Part shown: piece by piece, positions 1 to 6,318 of the stretch | How the letters are laid out: every line of letters starts with the position of its first letter | Numbering within the stretch: position 1 is the first letter of the stretch | Translations under genes and position numbers: made by a program | Assembly: GCA_902783745.1 (NCBI GenBank) | Contig: CACZRY010000126.1 | Coordinates: forward strand, 1-8,971 | Direction of reading: 5' to 3' | Length of the DNA: 8,971 nt | DNA from: an uncultured Erysipelotrichaceae bacterium | GTDB lineage: Bacteria; Bacillota_I; Bacilli_A; Acholeplasmatales; Anaeroplasmataceae | The notes under the pieces: generated by a model | The model's database searches: none | Told to the model about the DNA's origin: nothing | The model's input: the letters and a program-made list of their open reading frames with translations, nothing else

Positions 1-327
1 ACTATTGGTATAGTAAAAGGGAATAACAATAATATTACAACATCTGCGATGGGAGAGCAAAGTATTTATTATAATAATTCATATATTCATCATATAATAT
101 CTCCAATTACAGGATATCCAATGTCTTATTATTCAACTGTTTTAGTATTTGAAGAAGACCCTATGTATGCAGACCCATATACAACTGCGATATTTAGTAT
201 GGATATAGATACTGCAAAACAATTTATTAAAGATAATAATCTTTCATCTATTCTTTATTCTGATATAGATGATAAAGGTTTATTATATAAATCTGATTTA
301 GTAGGTGATTATTTTAATGAAGCTTAA
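1..327 (+). CDS. ApbE family FAD:protein FMN transferase, C-terminal part (5' end outside window)
   Basis: The frame is open from the first base, so this is the last 108 codons of a longer gene. ApbE enzymes move FMN from FAD onto a Thr/Ser of exported proteins, acting outside the membrane and usually as lipoproteins. The fragment shows the family's late motifs: HHIISPITGYP (usual form HIIDPxTGxP) and ADPYTTAIFSM. In the second motif the Asp and the Thr four residues later are the known Mg-binding pair of the family. The usual Asp of the first motif is Ser here, which is odd but need not abolish activity. The following gene starts inside this one, and the two genes after it are typical partners in flavin-based electron transfer loci. 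The lipobox and N-terminal domain cannot be seen. Family assignment is good; the substrate is unknown. Confidence 0.85.
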   Translation, partial: TIGIVKGNNNNITTSAMGEQSIYYNNSYIHHIISPITGYPMSYYSTVLVFEEDPMYADPYTTAIFSMDIDTAKQFIKDNNLSSILYSDIDDKGLLYKSDLVGDYFNEA

Positions 328-655
328 AAGAGATTTAATTTTAATAATTTCATTATTATCTATAGTTTTAATTGTTTTTATTGTATGGTTTATTAATACT
401 AGTCAAATTGGTAATATGGTTGTAATAAGCTTGAATAATGTTGAAGTTGAAAGATTACCTTTAGATAAAGATTGTGAATATGAGATTCAAGGTAATATTT
501 CATTAATGCATATACATATTCAAGGTGGTTATGTTTGTGTATTTGATTCAGGATGTGCTAATCAAATATGCGTTAATCAGGGTAAAACAAATAAAAGGGA
601 TGCAGTTATTGCGTGCATACCAAATGGTGTTACAGTAAAGGTGATAAAAGTATGA
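317..655 (+). CDS. NusG domain II (EetA-like) membrane-anchored protein
   Basis: This is a 112-residue protein with a basic N-terminus, one membrane segment at about residues 6-28, and a small beta-rich extracytoplasmic domain. The C-terminal half carries the Cys pattern of NusG domain II proteins (C74, C80, C85 in an NQICVNQG context, and C100 before IPNGVTV). It has no NGN or transcription-factor domain, so it is not NusG itself. An in-frame GTG at 305 is possible, but the ATG at 317 is preferred because GGTGA at 304-308 sits 8 nt before it. The start overlaps the ApbE gene by 11 nt and the stop (TGA) overlaps the next start as ATGA, so the three genes are translationally coupled. Proteins of this type, next to ApbE and Gx proteins, occur in flavin-linked electron export loci such as eetA of Listeria. 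The biochemical role is unknown. Confidence 0.8.
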   Translation: MKLKRDLILIISLLSIVLIVFIVWFINTSQIGNMVVISLNNVEVERLPLDKDCEYEIQGNISLMHIHIQGGYVCVFDSGCANQICVNQGKTNKRDAVIACIPNGVTVKVIKV

Positions 656-1200
656 GTGTAAAAAGGTTAGCTATTTTATCATTATTACTTTCTGTTGCGA
701 TTGTATTGAGTTATTTAGAATCATTAATACCTATGTTTATTCCTGGCGTTAAGCTAGGACTTGCGAATGTTGTTATTTTAATAATGCTATATGAATTTAA
801 ATTTTATGAAGCATTATTAATAGATTTGCTAAGAATATTTATTGTATCACTTATTATAGGTTCATTCCTTAATCCAGTATTTTTTATGTCACTTACTGGA
901 GGAATGTTATCTTATTTAGTAATGTTAATTTTTTCTAGGATTAAGTTTTTTAGTGTAGTTGGTACATCTATATTAGGTGCTATATCACATTCATTAGGCC
1001 AAATAATTATTGCATCAATTCTTGTATCATCTGATTTAGTTTTATATTATTTACCATTTATTCTATTATTATCTATTGCTTCAGGAATTCTTTCTGGTTT
1101 TATTGCAAGGTTATATTTAAAAAGAAGTCCAACAAGACAAATATTAGATAATATTAATGGTAGTATTACAGAAGATATAGATATTAATAAAGAAGAATAG
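652..1200 (+). CDS. Gx transporter / HepS_I family integral membrane protein (EetB-like)
   Basis: This is a 182-residue hydrophobic protein with about five or six membrane segments and a charged tail (about residues 157-182). It shows the family signature PGVKLGLANVV near residues 31-41 and a GAISHSLGQ motif in the fourth or fifth helix. The family is often labelled heptaprenyl diphosphate synthase component I, but it looks like a small-molecule or ECF-type membrane component rather than a soluble synthase. The ATG at 652 is chosen over the longer frame from 613. It overlaps the previous stop as ATGA, has AAGGTGAT at 639-646 just upstream, and begins immediately before the first hydrophobic helix. 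Next to ApbE and NusG domain II genes it matches EetB-like proteins of electron-export clusters. The transported or bound compound is unknown. No convincing terminator follows the gene. Confidence 0.8.
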   Translation: MSVKRLAILSLLLSVAIVLSYLESLIPMFIPGVKLGLANVVILIMLYEFKFYEALLIDLLRIFIVSLIIGSFLNPVFFMSLTGGMLSYLVMLIFSRIKFFSVVGTSILGAISHSLGQIIIASILVSSDLVLYYLPFILLLSIASGILSGFIARLYLKRSPTRQILDNINGSITEDIDINKEE

Positions 1201-1223
1201 CATTTAAATTTTAAGATTTTTAA

Positions 1224-1242
1224 ATTTACTTTTAAAGTAAAT
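1224..1242. promoter_or_regulatory. Perfect palindrome over the glnA -35 box (candidate operator)
   Basis: ATTTACTTT-T-AAAGTAAAT is a perfect inverted repeat with 9-bp arms and a 1-bp centre. It covers the -35 box and half the spacer, where a bound dimer would block RNA polymerase. It does not match the GlnR/TnrA consensus TGTNA-N7-TNACA beyond the symmetric spacing. It could instead be a weak terminator stem of the upstream operon, but no T-run follows. Confidence 0.4.
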
Positions 1243-1253
1243 ATATGTATAAT
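1225..1253 (+). promoter_or_regulatory. glnA promoter (sigma-A type)
   Basis: The -35 box TTTACT (1225-1230) and a perfect -10 TATAAT (1248-1253) are separated by 17 bp. Transcription would start near 1260, giving a leader of about 40 nt. The FNT gene promoter further on uses the same TTTACT box with the same spacing. Confidence 0.7.
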
Positions 1254-1261
1254 AAAAACGA

Positions 1262-1278
1262 TAACTATTTAATAGTTA
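1262..1278. promoter_or_regulatory. Second palindrome in the glnA leader (candidate operator)
   Basis: TAACTATT-T-AATAGTTA is a perfect inverted repeat with 8-bp arms and a 1-bp centre. It lies just after the predicted transcription start and before the ribosome binding site (AGAGAGG, 1285-1291). Its centre is 37 bp from the centre of the palindrome at 1224-1242. It could bind a repressor or form a short hairpin in the leader RNA. Confidence 0.4.
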
Positions 1279-1298
1279 ATATTTAGAGAGGTAATAAC

Positions 1299-2660
1299 AT
1301 GAGTAATTATACTAAAGACGATATCCGTCGCATTTGCAAAGAAGAAAATATTCGCTACATCAGAATGATGTTTACTGATATGGATGGTATTCTAAAGAAT
1401 GTTGAAATTCCAGTAGAACGTTTAGAGGATGCTCTTGATAACAAGATTATGTTTGATGGTTCTTCAATTGAAGGATTCGCAAGAGTTTATGAAGCAGATA
1501 TGTATCTTCACCCAGATCTACATACTTTCTTAGTATTATCTTGGGAAGATTCAAGCTATGGTAAGGCTGCAAGATTCATCTGTGATATTTATAAGCCAGG
1601 TGAAAATGGTGGAGAGCATGTACCATTTGAAGGAGATCCACGTGGTGTTTTAAAGAGAAATGTAGAATATATGAAGTCTTTAGGATATGAAGCATTTAAT
1701 GCTGGTGTTGAGCCTGAATTCTTCTTATTTAAGCTAGATAAGGATGGTAAGCCATCATTAGAATTTAACGATGAAGGATTCTATTTTGATTTAGCTCCAA
1801 TTGACTCAGCAGTAGATTGCAGACGTGATATAGTATTAGAATTACAAAAGATTGGTTTCCAGGTTGAAGCATCTCACCATGAGGCAGCACCAGGACAGCA
1901 TGAAATTGATTTTAAGTATGATACAGCTGTTGAAGCTTGTGATAATGTACAAACATTTAAGTTAGTAGTTAAGAATGTTGCAAGACGTCATGGTCTTCAT
2001 GCAACATTTATGCCAAAGCCAGTTGCAGGTATTAATGGTTCTGGTATGCATGTTAACTGCTCACTAATGACAAAGGATGGAAAGAATGCTTTCTATGATC
2101 CAAAAACTCCAAATATGCTAAGCCAAATTGCATTAGATTGGATTGATGGTATTTTAACACATGCCAAGGGATTTGCATTCTTAACTAATCCAACTGTTAA
2201 CTCATATAAGAGAATCGTACCTGGATTTGAAGCACCATGCTATATTTCATGGTCAGATTCAAATCGTTCAACAATGATTCGTATTCCAGCTGCAAGAGGT
2301 ATGGCAACACGTACTGAAGTTAGATCAGTTGACGTTTCTGCAAACCCATATCTTGCAATTTCTGCAATTTTACGTGCAGGTCTTGCTGGATTAACTCATG
2401 AAAAGGATGTTAAGCATTTTAGTCCAGTATATGATGACTTATATACAATGAGCGATGCTGATCGTAAAAAGAAGAAGATTGATTCATTACCAGGAAACTT
2501 AGCTGAAGCTATGCAAGAATTCTTAAAGGATGATTTAATGAAGAGTGCTGTTGGTGAAAATATCACTGAAAAGCTAGTTGAATCAAAGAAGAAAGAATGG
2601 GATAACTTCAGAAGAGCTGTTACAGACTGGGAAATTACTCATTATATCAATAAATACTAA
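1299..2660 (+). CDS. glnA: Glutamine synthetase, type I-alpha
   Basis: This enzyme makes glutamine from glutamate, ammonium and ATP in the cytoplasm, as a dodecamer. The 453-residue length fits the short GSI-alpha class. Visible motifs are MFDGSSIEGF (51-60), EPEFFLF with metal ligands E138/E140, HHEAAPGQHEID (193-204), NGSGMH with H251, and the ATP/glutamate-site arginines in YKRIVPGFEAPCY and SWSDSNRS. The adenylylation site of GSI-beta enzymes is absent, so control is probably by feedback and transcription. R62 and E311 match the R62 and E304 positions tied to feedback inhibition in the Bacillus enzyme. Near the end of the core the usual RSPDP is RSVDV, a mild variation. The start has AGAGAGG 7 nt upstream. 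The gene stands alone between its own promoter and terminator. Its codons favour AAG and CGT, as expected for strong expression. Confidence 0.97.
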   Translation: MSNYTKDDIRRICKEENIRYIRMMFTDMDGILKNVEIPVERLEDALDNKIMFDGSSIEGFARVYEADMYLHPDLHTFLVLSWEDSSYGKAARFICDIYKPGENGGEHVPFEGDPRGVLKRNVEYMKSLGYEAFNAGVEPEFFLFKLDKDGKPSLEFNDEGFYFDLAPIDSAVDCRRDIVLELQKIGFQVEASHHEAAPGQHEIDFKYDTAVEACDNVQTFKLVVKNVARRHGLHATFMPKPVAGINGSGMHVNCSLMTKDGKNAFYDPKTPNMLSQIALDWIDGILTHAKGFAFLTNPTVNSYKRIVPGFEAPCYISWSDSNRSTMIRIPAARGMATRTEVRSVDVSANPYLAISAILRAGLAGLTHEKDVKHFSPVYDDLYTMSDADRKKKKIDSLPGNLAEAMQEFLKDDLMKSAVGENITEKLVESKKKEWDNFRRAVTDWEITHYINKY

Positions 2661-2665
2661 AAATT

Positions 2666-2695
2666 ATGCCAAGGTTTAGACCTTGGCATTTTATT
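2666..2695 (+). terminator. glnA intrinsic terminator
   Basis: A perfect 9-bp stem, ATGCCAAGG (2666-2674) with CCTTGGCAT (2681-2689), closes a 6-nt loop. It is followed by a T-rich run and begins 5 nt after the glnA stop. Confidence 0.93.
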
Positions 2696-2830
2696 TGTTT
2701 AAAATGATAAATATGATAAAAAATATAATTTTATTCTAAATTTTTTGAAAACTTTCTATAAAAATTCGAAAATTAGGTAAAATGTTAAAATTAAAAAAGG
2801 TTTTAATTTAAAAAAATAAATAAAAAGGTA

Positions 2831-2859
2831 TTGATTTAATATTTGATAAGGTATATAAT
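2831..2859 (+). promoter_or_regulatory. Promoter of the serC-serA operon
   Basis: TTGATT (2831-2836), a 17-bp spacer and TATAAT (2854-2859) make a strong vegetative promoter. Transcription should start near 2866, about 18 nt before the first T-box stem. The stretch 2696-2830 before it is almost pure A/T and shows no gene. Confidence 0.8.
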
Positions 2860-2883
2860 TAAAGAAATTTTTAAATAGCCAAT

Positions 2884-3089
2884 AAAGAGACTATAAAAGG
2901 ATTAATTAATCCAAGAGAGTAAACGTTTGGTGTAAGTTTACATTAATTACCTTTGAATCTACCTCTTTGGTGAATCTAATCAATTCCGGCTGATAACCGT
3001 TAAAGAATCGTGAGTGAGGTTGCCTAATTAGGGTGGTACCGCGGATTAATAAATTCGTCCCTTTTCCAGTAATGGAAGAGGGATTTTTT
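2884..3089 (+). ncRNA. T-box leader (serine, UCU specifier) controlling serC-serA
   Basis: This is a complete tRNA-sensing leader. The Stem I base is AAAGAG (2884-2889) with CTCTTT (2963-2968). Above the specifier loop, AAAGG (2896-2900) pairs with CCTTT (2950-2954). The upper stem GTAAAC/GTTTAC (2919-2924/2936-2941) carries the AG-rich bulge AAGAGA and a GGTG apical loop, as in canonical T-boxes. The 3' side of the specifier loop reads GAA-UCU-A, so the specifier is UCU at 2958-2960, a Ser codon that agrees with the genes downstream. The T-box sequence AGGGTGGTACCGCGG is at 3030-3044, with UGGU at 3034-3037 for the tRNA acceptor end. Uncharged tRNA-Ser should stabilise the antiterminator and allow expression of the serine genes. 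Stem II/III is less clear; a CGG/CCG pairing at 2987-2999 is possible. Confidence 0.95.
3058..3089 (+). terminator. Regulated terminator of the T-box leader
   Basis: An 11-bp stem, TCCCTTTTCCA (3058-3068) with TGGAAGAGGGA (3073-3083), contains one G-U pair and a GTAA loop. Six T follow (3084-3089). It competes with the antiterminator built on the T-box sequence at 3030-3044. Confidence 0.92.
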
Positions 3090-3164
3090 ATTTCCCTAAA
3101 AAAGGTAAGGTCTTGGATTATTTAAAGATTTAATTAGTATTAATATAAAAAAGAAAGAGGAAAA

Positions 3165-4265
3165 ATGATTATGAGTAGAGTTTATAATTTCTCAGCTGGT
3201 CCAGCTGTTTTACCAGAAGAAGTATTAAAAGAAGCAGCAGCAGAAATGTTAGATTATGAAGGTTCAGGAATGTCTGTAATGGAAATGTCTCATAGATCAA
3301 AGCCATTCCAGAAGATTTTAGATGAAGCAACTCAGGATTTAAAAGATTTAATGAATATTCCTGATAACTATAAGGTAATTTTTGTTCAAGGTGGTGCAAC
3401 TCAACAATTTGCAGCTGTTCCAATGAACTTACAAACTAAGGGCGGAAATGCAGTTTATGTAGATTCTGGTAATTTCGCACACAAGGCTTTTGAAGAAGCA
3501 CAAATTTTCTATGGTGATAATGCAATCATTGGTGCATCATCAAAGGATGACAATTATACATATATTCCAGATGTATCTAATCTTCCTATTAATGATAAGA
3601 CAGATTATGTTTATATTTGTGAAAACAATACAATCTTTGGTACAACATTCCATAAGTTACCAGATACAAAGGGTAAACCACTTGTATCAGATCAATCATC
3701 AATGTTCTTATCTAAGCCAGTTGATGTAACAAAGTATGGTGTAATTTATGCAGGTGTACAAAAGAATGTTGGTCCTGCTGGTTTAGTTATTTTAATTATT
3801 CGTGAAGATTTAGTTAAGTCTGAATTTGTTAATCCAACTGCAACAATGTTAAAGTGGAAGACTCAGGTTTCTAAAGATTCATTATATAATACACCTAACT
3901 GCTGGTCTATTTATATTTGCGGTAAGGTATTTAAGTGGTTAAAGAAGAATGGTGGTCTTAAGGCTATGGAAGAAAGAAACATAGCTAAGGCTAAGATTTT
4001 ATATGATTACTTAGATGGATCTAAATTATTCAAGAATACTGTAAGAGAAGATTCTCGTTCTATTATGAATGTTTGCTTCCGTACAGGCGATGAAGAATTA
4101 GATAAGGAATTTATTGAAGGTGCTAAGGCTCATAACATTGCACAAATTAAGGGTCATAGATTAGTTGGTGGTATGCGTGCATCTATTTACAATGCTATGC
4201 CAATTGAAGGTGTTAAGGCTTTAGTTGAATATATGAAGGAATTTGAAAAGGAGCATTTAAAGTAA
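3165..4265 (+). CDS. serC: Phosphoserine aminotransferase
   Basis: This PLP enzyme converts 3-phosphohydroxypyruvate plus glutamate to 3-phosphoserine, the second step of serine synthesis, in the cytoplasm. The protein opens with the family signature SRVYNFSAGPAVLPEEVL. It has GGATQQFAAVPMNL for cofactor phosphate binding, CENNTIFGTTF, SDQSSMFLSKP, and the Schiff-base lysine K200 in AGVQKNVGPAGL. The 366-residue length is normal. Two starts are possible: ATG at 3165, only 4 nt after AAGAGG, and ATG at 3171, 10 nt after it. The second gives the more usual MSRVYNF beginning. The gene is first in a T-box operon, and serA starts 1 nt after its stop. Confidence 0.97.
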   Translation: MIMSRVYNFSAGPAVLPEEVLKEAAAEMLDYEGSGMSVMEMSHRSKPFQKILDEATQDLKDLMNIPDNYKVIFVQGGATQQFAAVPMNLQTKGGNAVYVDSGNFAHKAFEEAQIFYGDNAIIGASSKDDNYTYIPDVSNLPINDKTDYVYICENNTIFGTTFHKLPDTKGKPLVSDQSSMFLSKPVDVTKYGVIYAGVQKNVGPAGLVILIIREDLVKSEFVNPTATMLKWKTQVSKDSLYNTPNCWSIYICGKVFKWLKKNGGLKAMEERNIAKAKILYDYLDGSKLFKNTVREDSRSIMNVCFRTGDEELDKEFIEGAKAHNIAQIKGHRLVGGMRASIYNAMPIEGVKALVEYMKEFEKEHLK

Positions 4266-4266
4266 G

Positions 4267-5415
4267 ATGAAGGCTTATTGTTTAAATAATATTTCTAAAG
4301 TAGCACTTGCTACATTAAAAAATCCTGATAAGATTGTTGATAATGTTGAAGATGCAGATTCAATCTTAGTTCGTTCTCAGGATATGCATGAATATGAACT
4401 TGGTAAAAACATTTTAGCAGTAGCAAGAGCTGGTGCTGGTGTTAATAATATTCCACTTGATAAGTATGCAAATGAAGGTGTTGTTGTATTCAATACACCA
4501 GGTGCAAATGCAAACGCAGTTAAGGAATTAGTACTTGCTGGTATGTTACTTGCATCAAGAGATATTATTGGTGGTAATAACTGGGTTAAGGAAAATGCAA
4601 ATGATGAAAACATTGCTAAGACAATGGAAAAGGCAAAAAAGGCATTTGCAGGAAATGAAATTGCAGGTAAGACAATTGCAGTATTAGGTCTTGGTGCAAT
4701 CGGTATTTTAGTTGCTAATATGGCAGTTGATTTAGGTATGAAGGTTGTTGGTTATGACCCATATCTATCAATTCAAAATGCATTAAAGTTAAATAAGAAT
4801 GTTAAGTTCGTTGAAAAGGTAAATGATGCAGTTAAGGATGTTGATTTCATCACTGTACATGTACCTGCAATGGATGCAACAAAGGGTATGTTAAATAAGG
4901 ATGTATTCTATTCAGCAAAGAAGGGTGTTGTTGTACTTGATTTCTCAAGAGACACTTTAGTTAATGAAAAGGATATGAAGGAAGCATTAGAGAATGGTCA
5001 AGTTGGTAAGTTTGTTACAGATTTTGCAAACCCAACAGTTGTAACATTCCCTAATACAATCATAACTCCACATTTAGGAGCATCTACTGAAGAAGCTGAA
5101 GATAATTGCGCATTAATGGCAATTGATGAATTAAAGGATTATGTTGAAAATGGTAATATTAGAAATTCTGTAAATTATCCTGCATTAAATGCTGGTGCTA
5201 AGACTTCTGATGTAAGAATTTGTATTAACCATAAGAATGTACCTGGCATGATTGCAAAATTCTCAGAAATTATTATGAAGGATGGAGCTAATATCATTAC
5301 TCTTACAAACAAGAGCAAGGGCGATTTCGCATATACTATTATCGATATCGATAAGAAGGTTGATGAAGGTAAGCTTGCATCAGTTGAAGGTACTTTAAGG
5401 GTAAGAGTGATTTAA
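4267..5415 (+). CDS. serA: D-3-phosphoglycerate dehydrogenase, short form with ACT domain
   Basis: This enzyme oxidises 3-phosphoglycerate to 3-phosphohydroxypyruvate with NAD, the first step of serine synthesis and the substrate source for SerC. In 382 residues it has the substrate-binding part with ARAGAGVNNI, a Rossmann fold with GLGAIG (141-146) and the NAD-ribose acidic residue D164, catalytic R228 (SRDTLV), catalytic H269 in PHLGASTEEAE, and a C-terminal ACT domain from about residue 316 (NHKNVPGMIAKFSEII), probably for serine feedback. The expected catalytic Glu after TDF is not obvious, since the sequence there is TDFANPTVV. The start codon lies 1 nt after the serC stop. AAGGAG inside the end of serC is rather far (13 nt), which suggests coupled translation. 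Confidence 0.95.
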   Translation: MKAYCLNNISKVALATLKNPDKIVDNVEDADSILVRSQDMHEYELGKNILAVARAGAGVNNIPLDKYANEGVVVFNTPGANANAVKELVLAGMLLASRDIIGGNNWVKENANDENIAKTMEKAKKAFAGNEIAGKTIAVLGLGAIGILVANMAVDLGMKVVGYDPYLSIQNALKLNKNVKFVEKVNDAVKDVDFITVHVPAMDATKGMLNKDVFYSAKKGVVVLDFSRDTLVNEKDMKEALENGQVGKFVTDFANPTVVTFPNTIITPHLGASTEEAEDNCALMAIDELKDYVENGNIRNSVNYPALNAGAKTSDVRICINHKNVPGMIAKFSEIIMKDGANIITLTNKSKGDFAYTIIDIDKKVDEGKLASVEGTLRVRVI

Positions 5416-5416
5416 T

Positions 5417-6187
5417 ATGATTAAAATTGGGATGCCTCAGTTATACGAATATGACTGTATAGAAGATAATTTAATCTTAGCTAAGAAGCTAGGATTAGAT
5501 TTTATCGAATTAAACTTAAATTTCGGATATTGTAGAAAAGAAATGGAAGCTAAAACAGTTTGTGATTTATTAAAAAAATATGACATCGAAGCAACTCTTC
5601 ATTTCTATGATGAAGCTGATATGGGAAGCTATCAGGAGGTTGTTGATGCATATTTAGTACATCTTGAGCGCTATGCAGCACTTGGTGAAGGATATATTCA
5701 TCAAATTAATATGCATTTAATCCCAGGACCTGTTGTAACAATCTCAGGAGTAAAAAATTATATCTATGAAAAAGAATATGATGAATATATTGAAAGATTA
5801 GTTTCTAATTTTAAGAAGGCAGAAGCTATTTGTAACAAGCATAAGATAAATATGGTTATTGAAAATACTGATAATATTCCATCATATACTACAAGAACTT
5901 ATAAGGATTTATTAAAGAATAATTTTAGATTCTGTTATGATATTGGTCATGATCATCTATCTTATGATATTGTATGGAATTTCATTCAAGAAAATGAATT
6001 ACCATTTGATGAATTCCATGTCCATGATGCAAAAGATAGAAAGAAATGTCATCTTGCACTAGGAGAAGGAACATTAGATGTTGCTAAATTTAAACGTCTT
6101 GCAGAAAAAAATAACGCATATGTTGTTCTTGAAGTAAAAAAGAGCGATGATTTAATTGTTTCAGTACCTAAATTTAAAGCATTATAA
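5417..6187 (+). CDS. Xylose isomerase-like TIM barrel protein (sugar phosphate isomerase/epimerase family)
   Basis: This 256-residue protein is of the AP-endonuclease-2 / xylose-isomerase-like barrel superfamily. The metal-site pattern is intact: E149 in VIENTDN, D175 and H178 in CYDIGHDH, H201, H203 and D204 in EFHVHDAKD, H212 in the following HLALGEG loop, and E239 in VVLEVKK. These fit a divalent-metal isomerase or epimerase on a small sugar or hydroxyacid, or less likely an endonuclease IV relative. It starts 1 nt after the serA stop and shares the operon's terminator, so it is made under the same serine-tRNA control. I do not recognise the specific function. Hydroxypyruvate isomerases belong to this superfamily, so a role near hydroxypyruvate or serine is conceivable but unproven. 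No phosphoserine phosphatase gene is in the operon, and this fold is not a known phosphatase for that step. Confidence 0.8.
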   Translation: MIKIGMPQLYEYDCIEDNLILAKKLGLDFIELNLNFGYCRKEMEAKTVCDLLKKYDIEATLHFYDEADMGSYQEVVDAYLVHLERYAALGEGYIHQINMHLIPGPVVTISGVKNYIYEKEYDEYIERLVSNFKKAEAICNKHKINMVIENTDNIPSYTTRTYKDLLKNNFRFCYDIGHDHLSYDIVWNFIQENELPFDEFHVHDAKDRKKCHLALGEGTLDVAKFKRLAEKNNAYVVLEVKKSDDLIVSVPKFKAL

Positions 6188-6200
6188 GAATAGAATGAAG

Positions 6201-6233
6201 AAACTCTGGTTCACACCAGAGTTTTTAATTTTT
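6201..6233 (+). terminator. Terminator of the serC-serA operon
   Basis: A perfect 10-bp stem, AAACTCTGGT (6201-6210) with ACCAGAGTTT (6215-6224), has a TCAC loop. T-runs follow to 6233. Confidence 0.93.
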
Positions 6234-6253
6234 AGATATTTAAATAAGAATTA

Positions 6254-6284
6254 TTACAAATTATTCTTTACTTTTTATTTGTAA
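6254..6284. repeat. Inverted repeat flanking the FNT promoter -35 box (candidate operator)
   Basis: TTACAAAT (6254-6261) and ATTTGTAA (6277-6284) are perfect 8-bp inverted arms separated by 15 bp, centred on the -35 box at 6267-6272. The arms are 23 bp apart centre to centre, about two helical turns, which suits a dimeric regulator. The sequence does not match Fnr, Crp or Rex consensus sites that I know. Confidence 0.35.
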
Positions 6285-6295
6285 AATAGTACAAT
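6267..6295 (+). promoter_or_regulatory. Promoter of the FNT-family channel gene
   Basis: TTTACT (6267-6272), a 17-bp spacer and TACAAT (6290-6295) form a good vegetative promoter. Transcription would start near 6302. A TATAAT at 6297-6302 is an alternative -10 but has no better -35. Confidence 0.65.
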
Positions 6296-6318
6296 TTATA
6301 ATGTTTTGAGGTTTTTTT

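Noticed and set aside
1201..1224. Possible terminator after the Gx protein gene
   Set aside because: Only A/T self-complementary bits (TTTAAATTT) without G-C pairs or a clear T-run, so there is no supportable terminator.
1225..1278. GlnR/TnrA boxes upstream of glnA
   Set aside because: Both palindromes have the right 17-bp symmetric layout but lack the TGTNA/TNACA bases, so I do not call them GlnR sites.
2788..2809. AAATTAAAA / TTTTAATTT inverted repeat between glnA and the serine operon promoter
   Set aside because: A/T-only arms in very A/T-rich DNA are expected by chance, and it is not next to a -10 or ribosome binding site.
3169..3423. Minus-strand open frame of 84 codons inside serC
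   Set aside because: It is a shadow of serC, which carries full family motifs. The frame shows repetitive Leu-rich translation and no ribosome binding site.
3490..3729. Second plus-strand open frame of 79 codons inside serC
   Set aside because: Out-of-frame shadow with no recognisable motif, within a well-conserved gene.
4377..4613. Minus-strand open frame of 78 codons inside serA
   Set aside because: Shadow of serA with low-complexity Ala/Ser/Leu content and no start signal.
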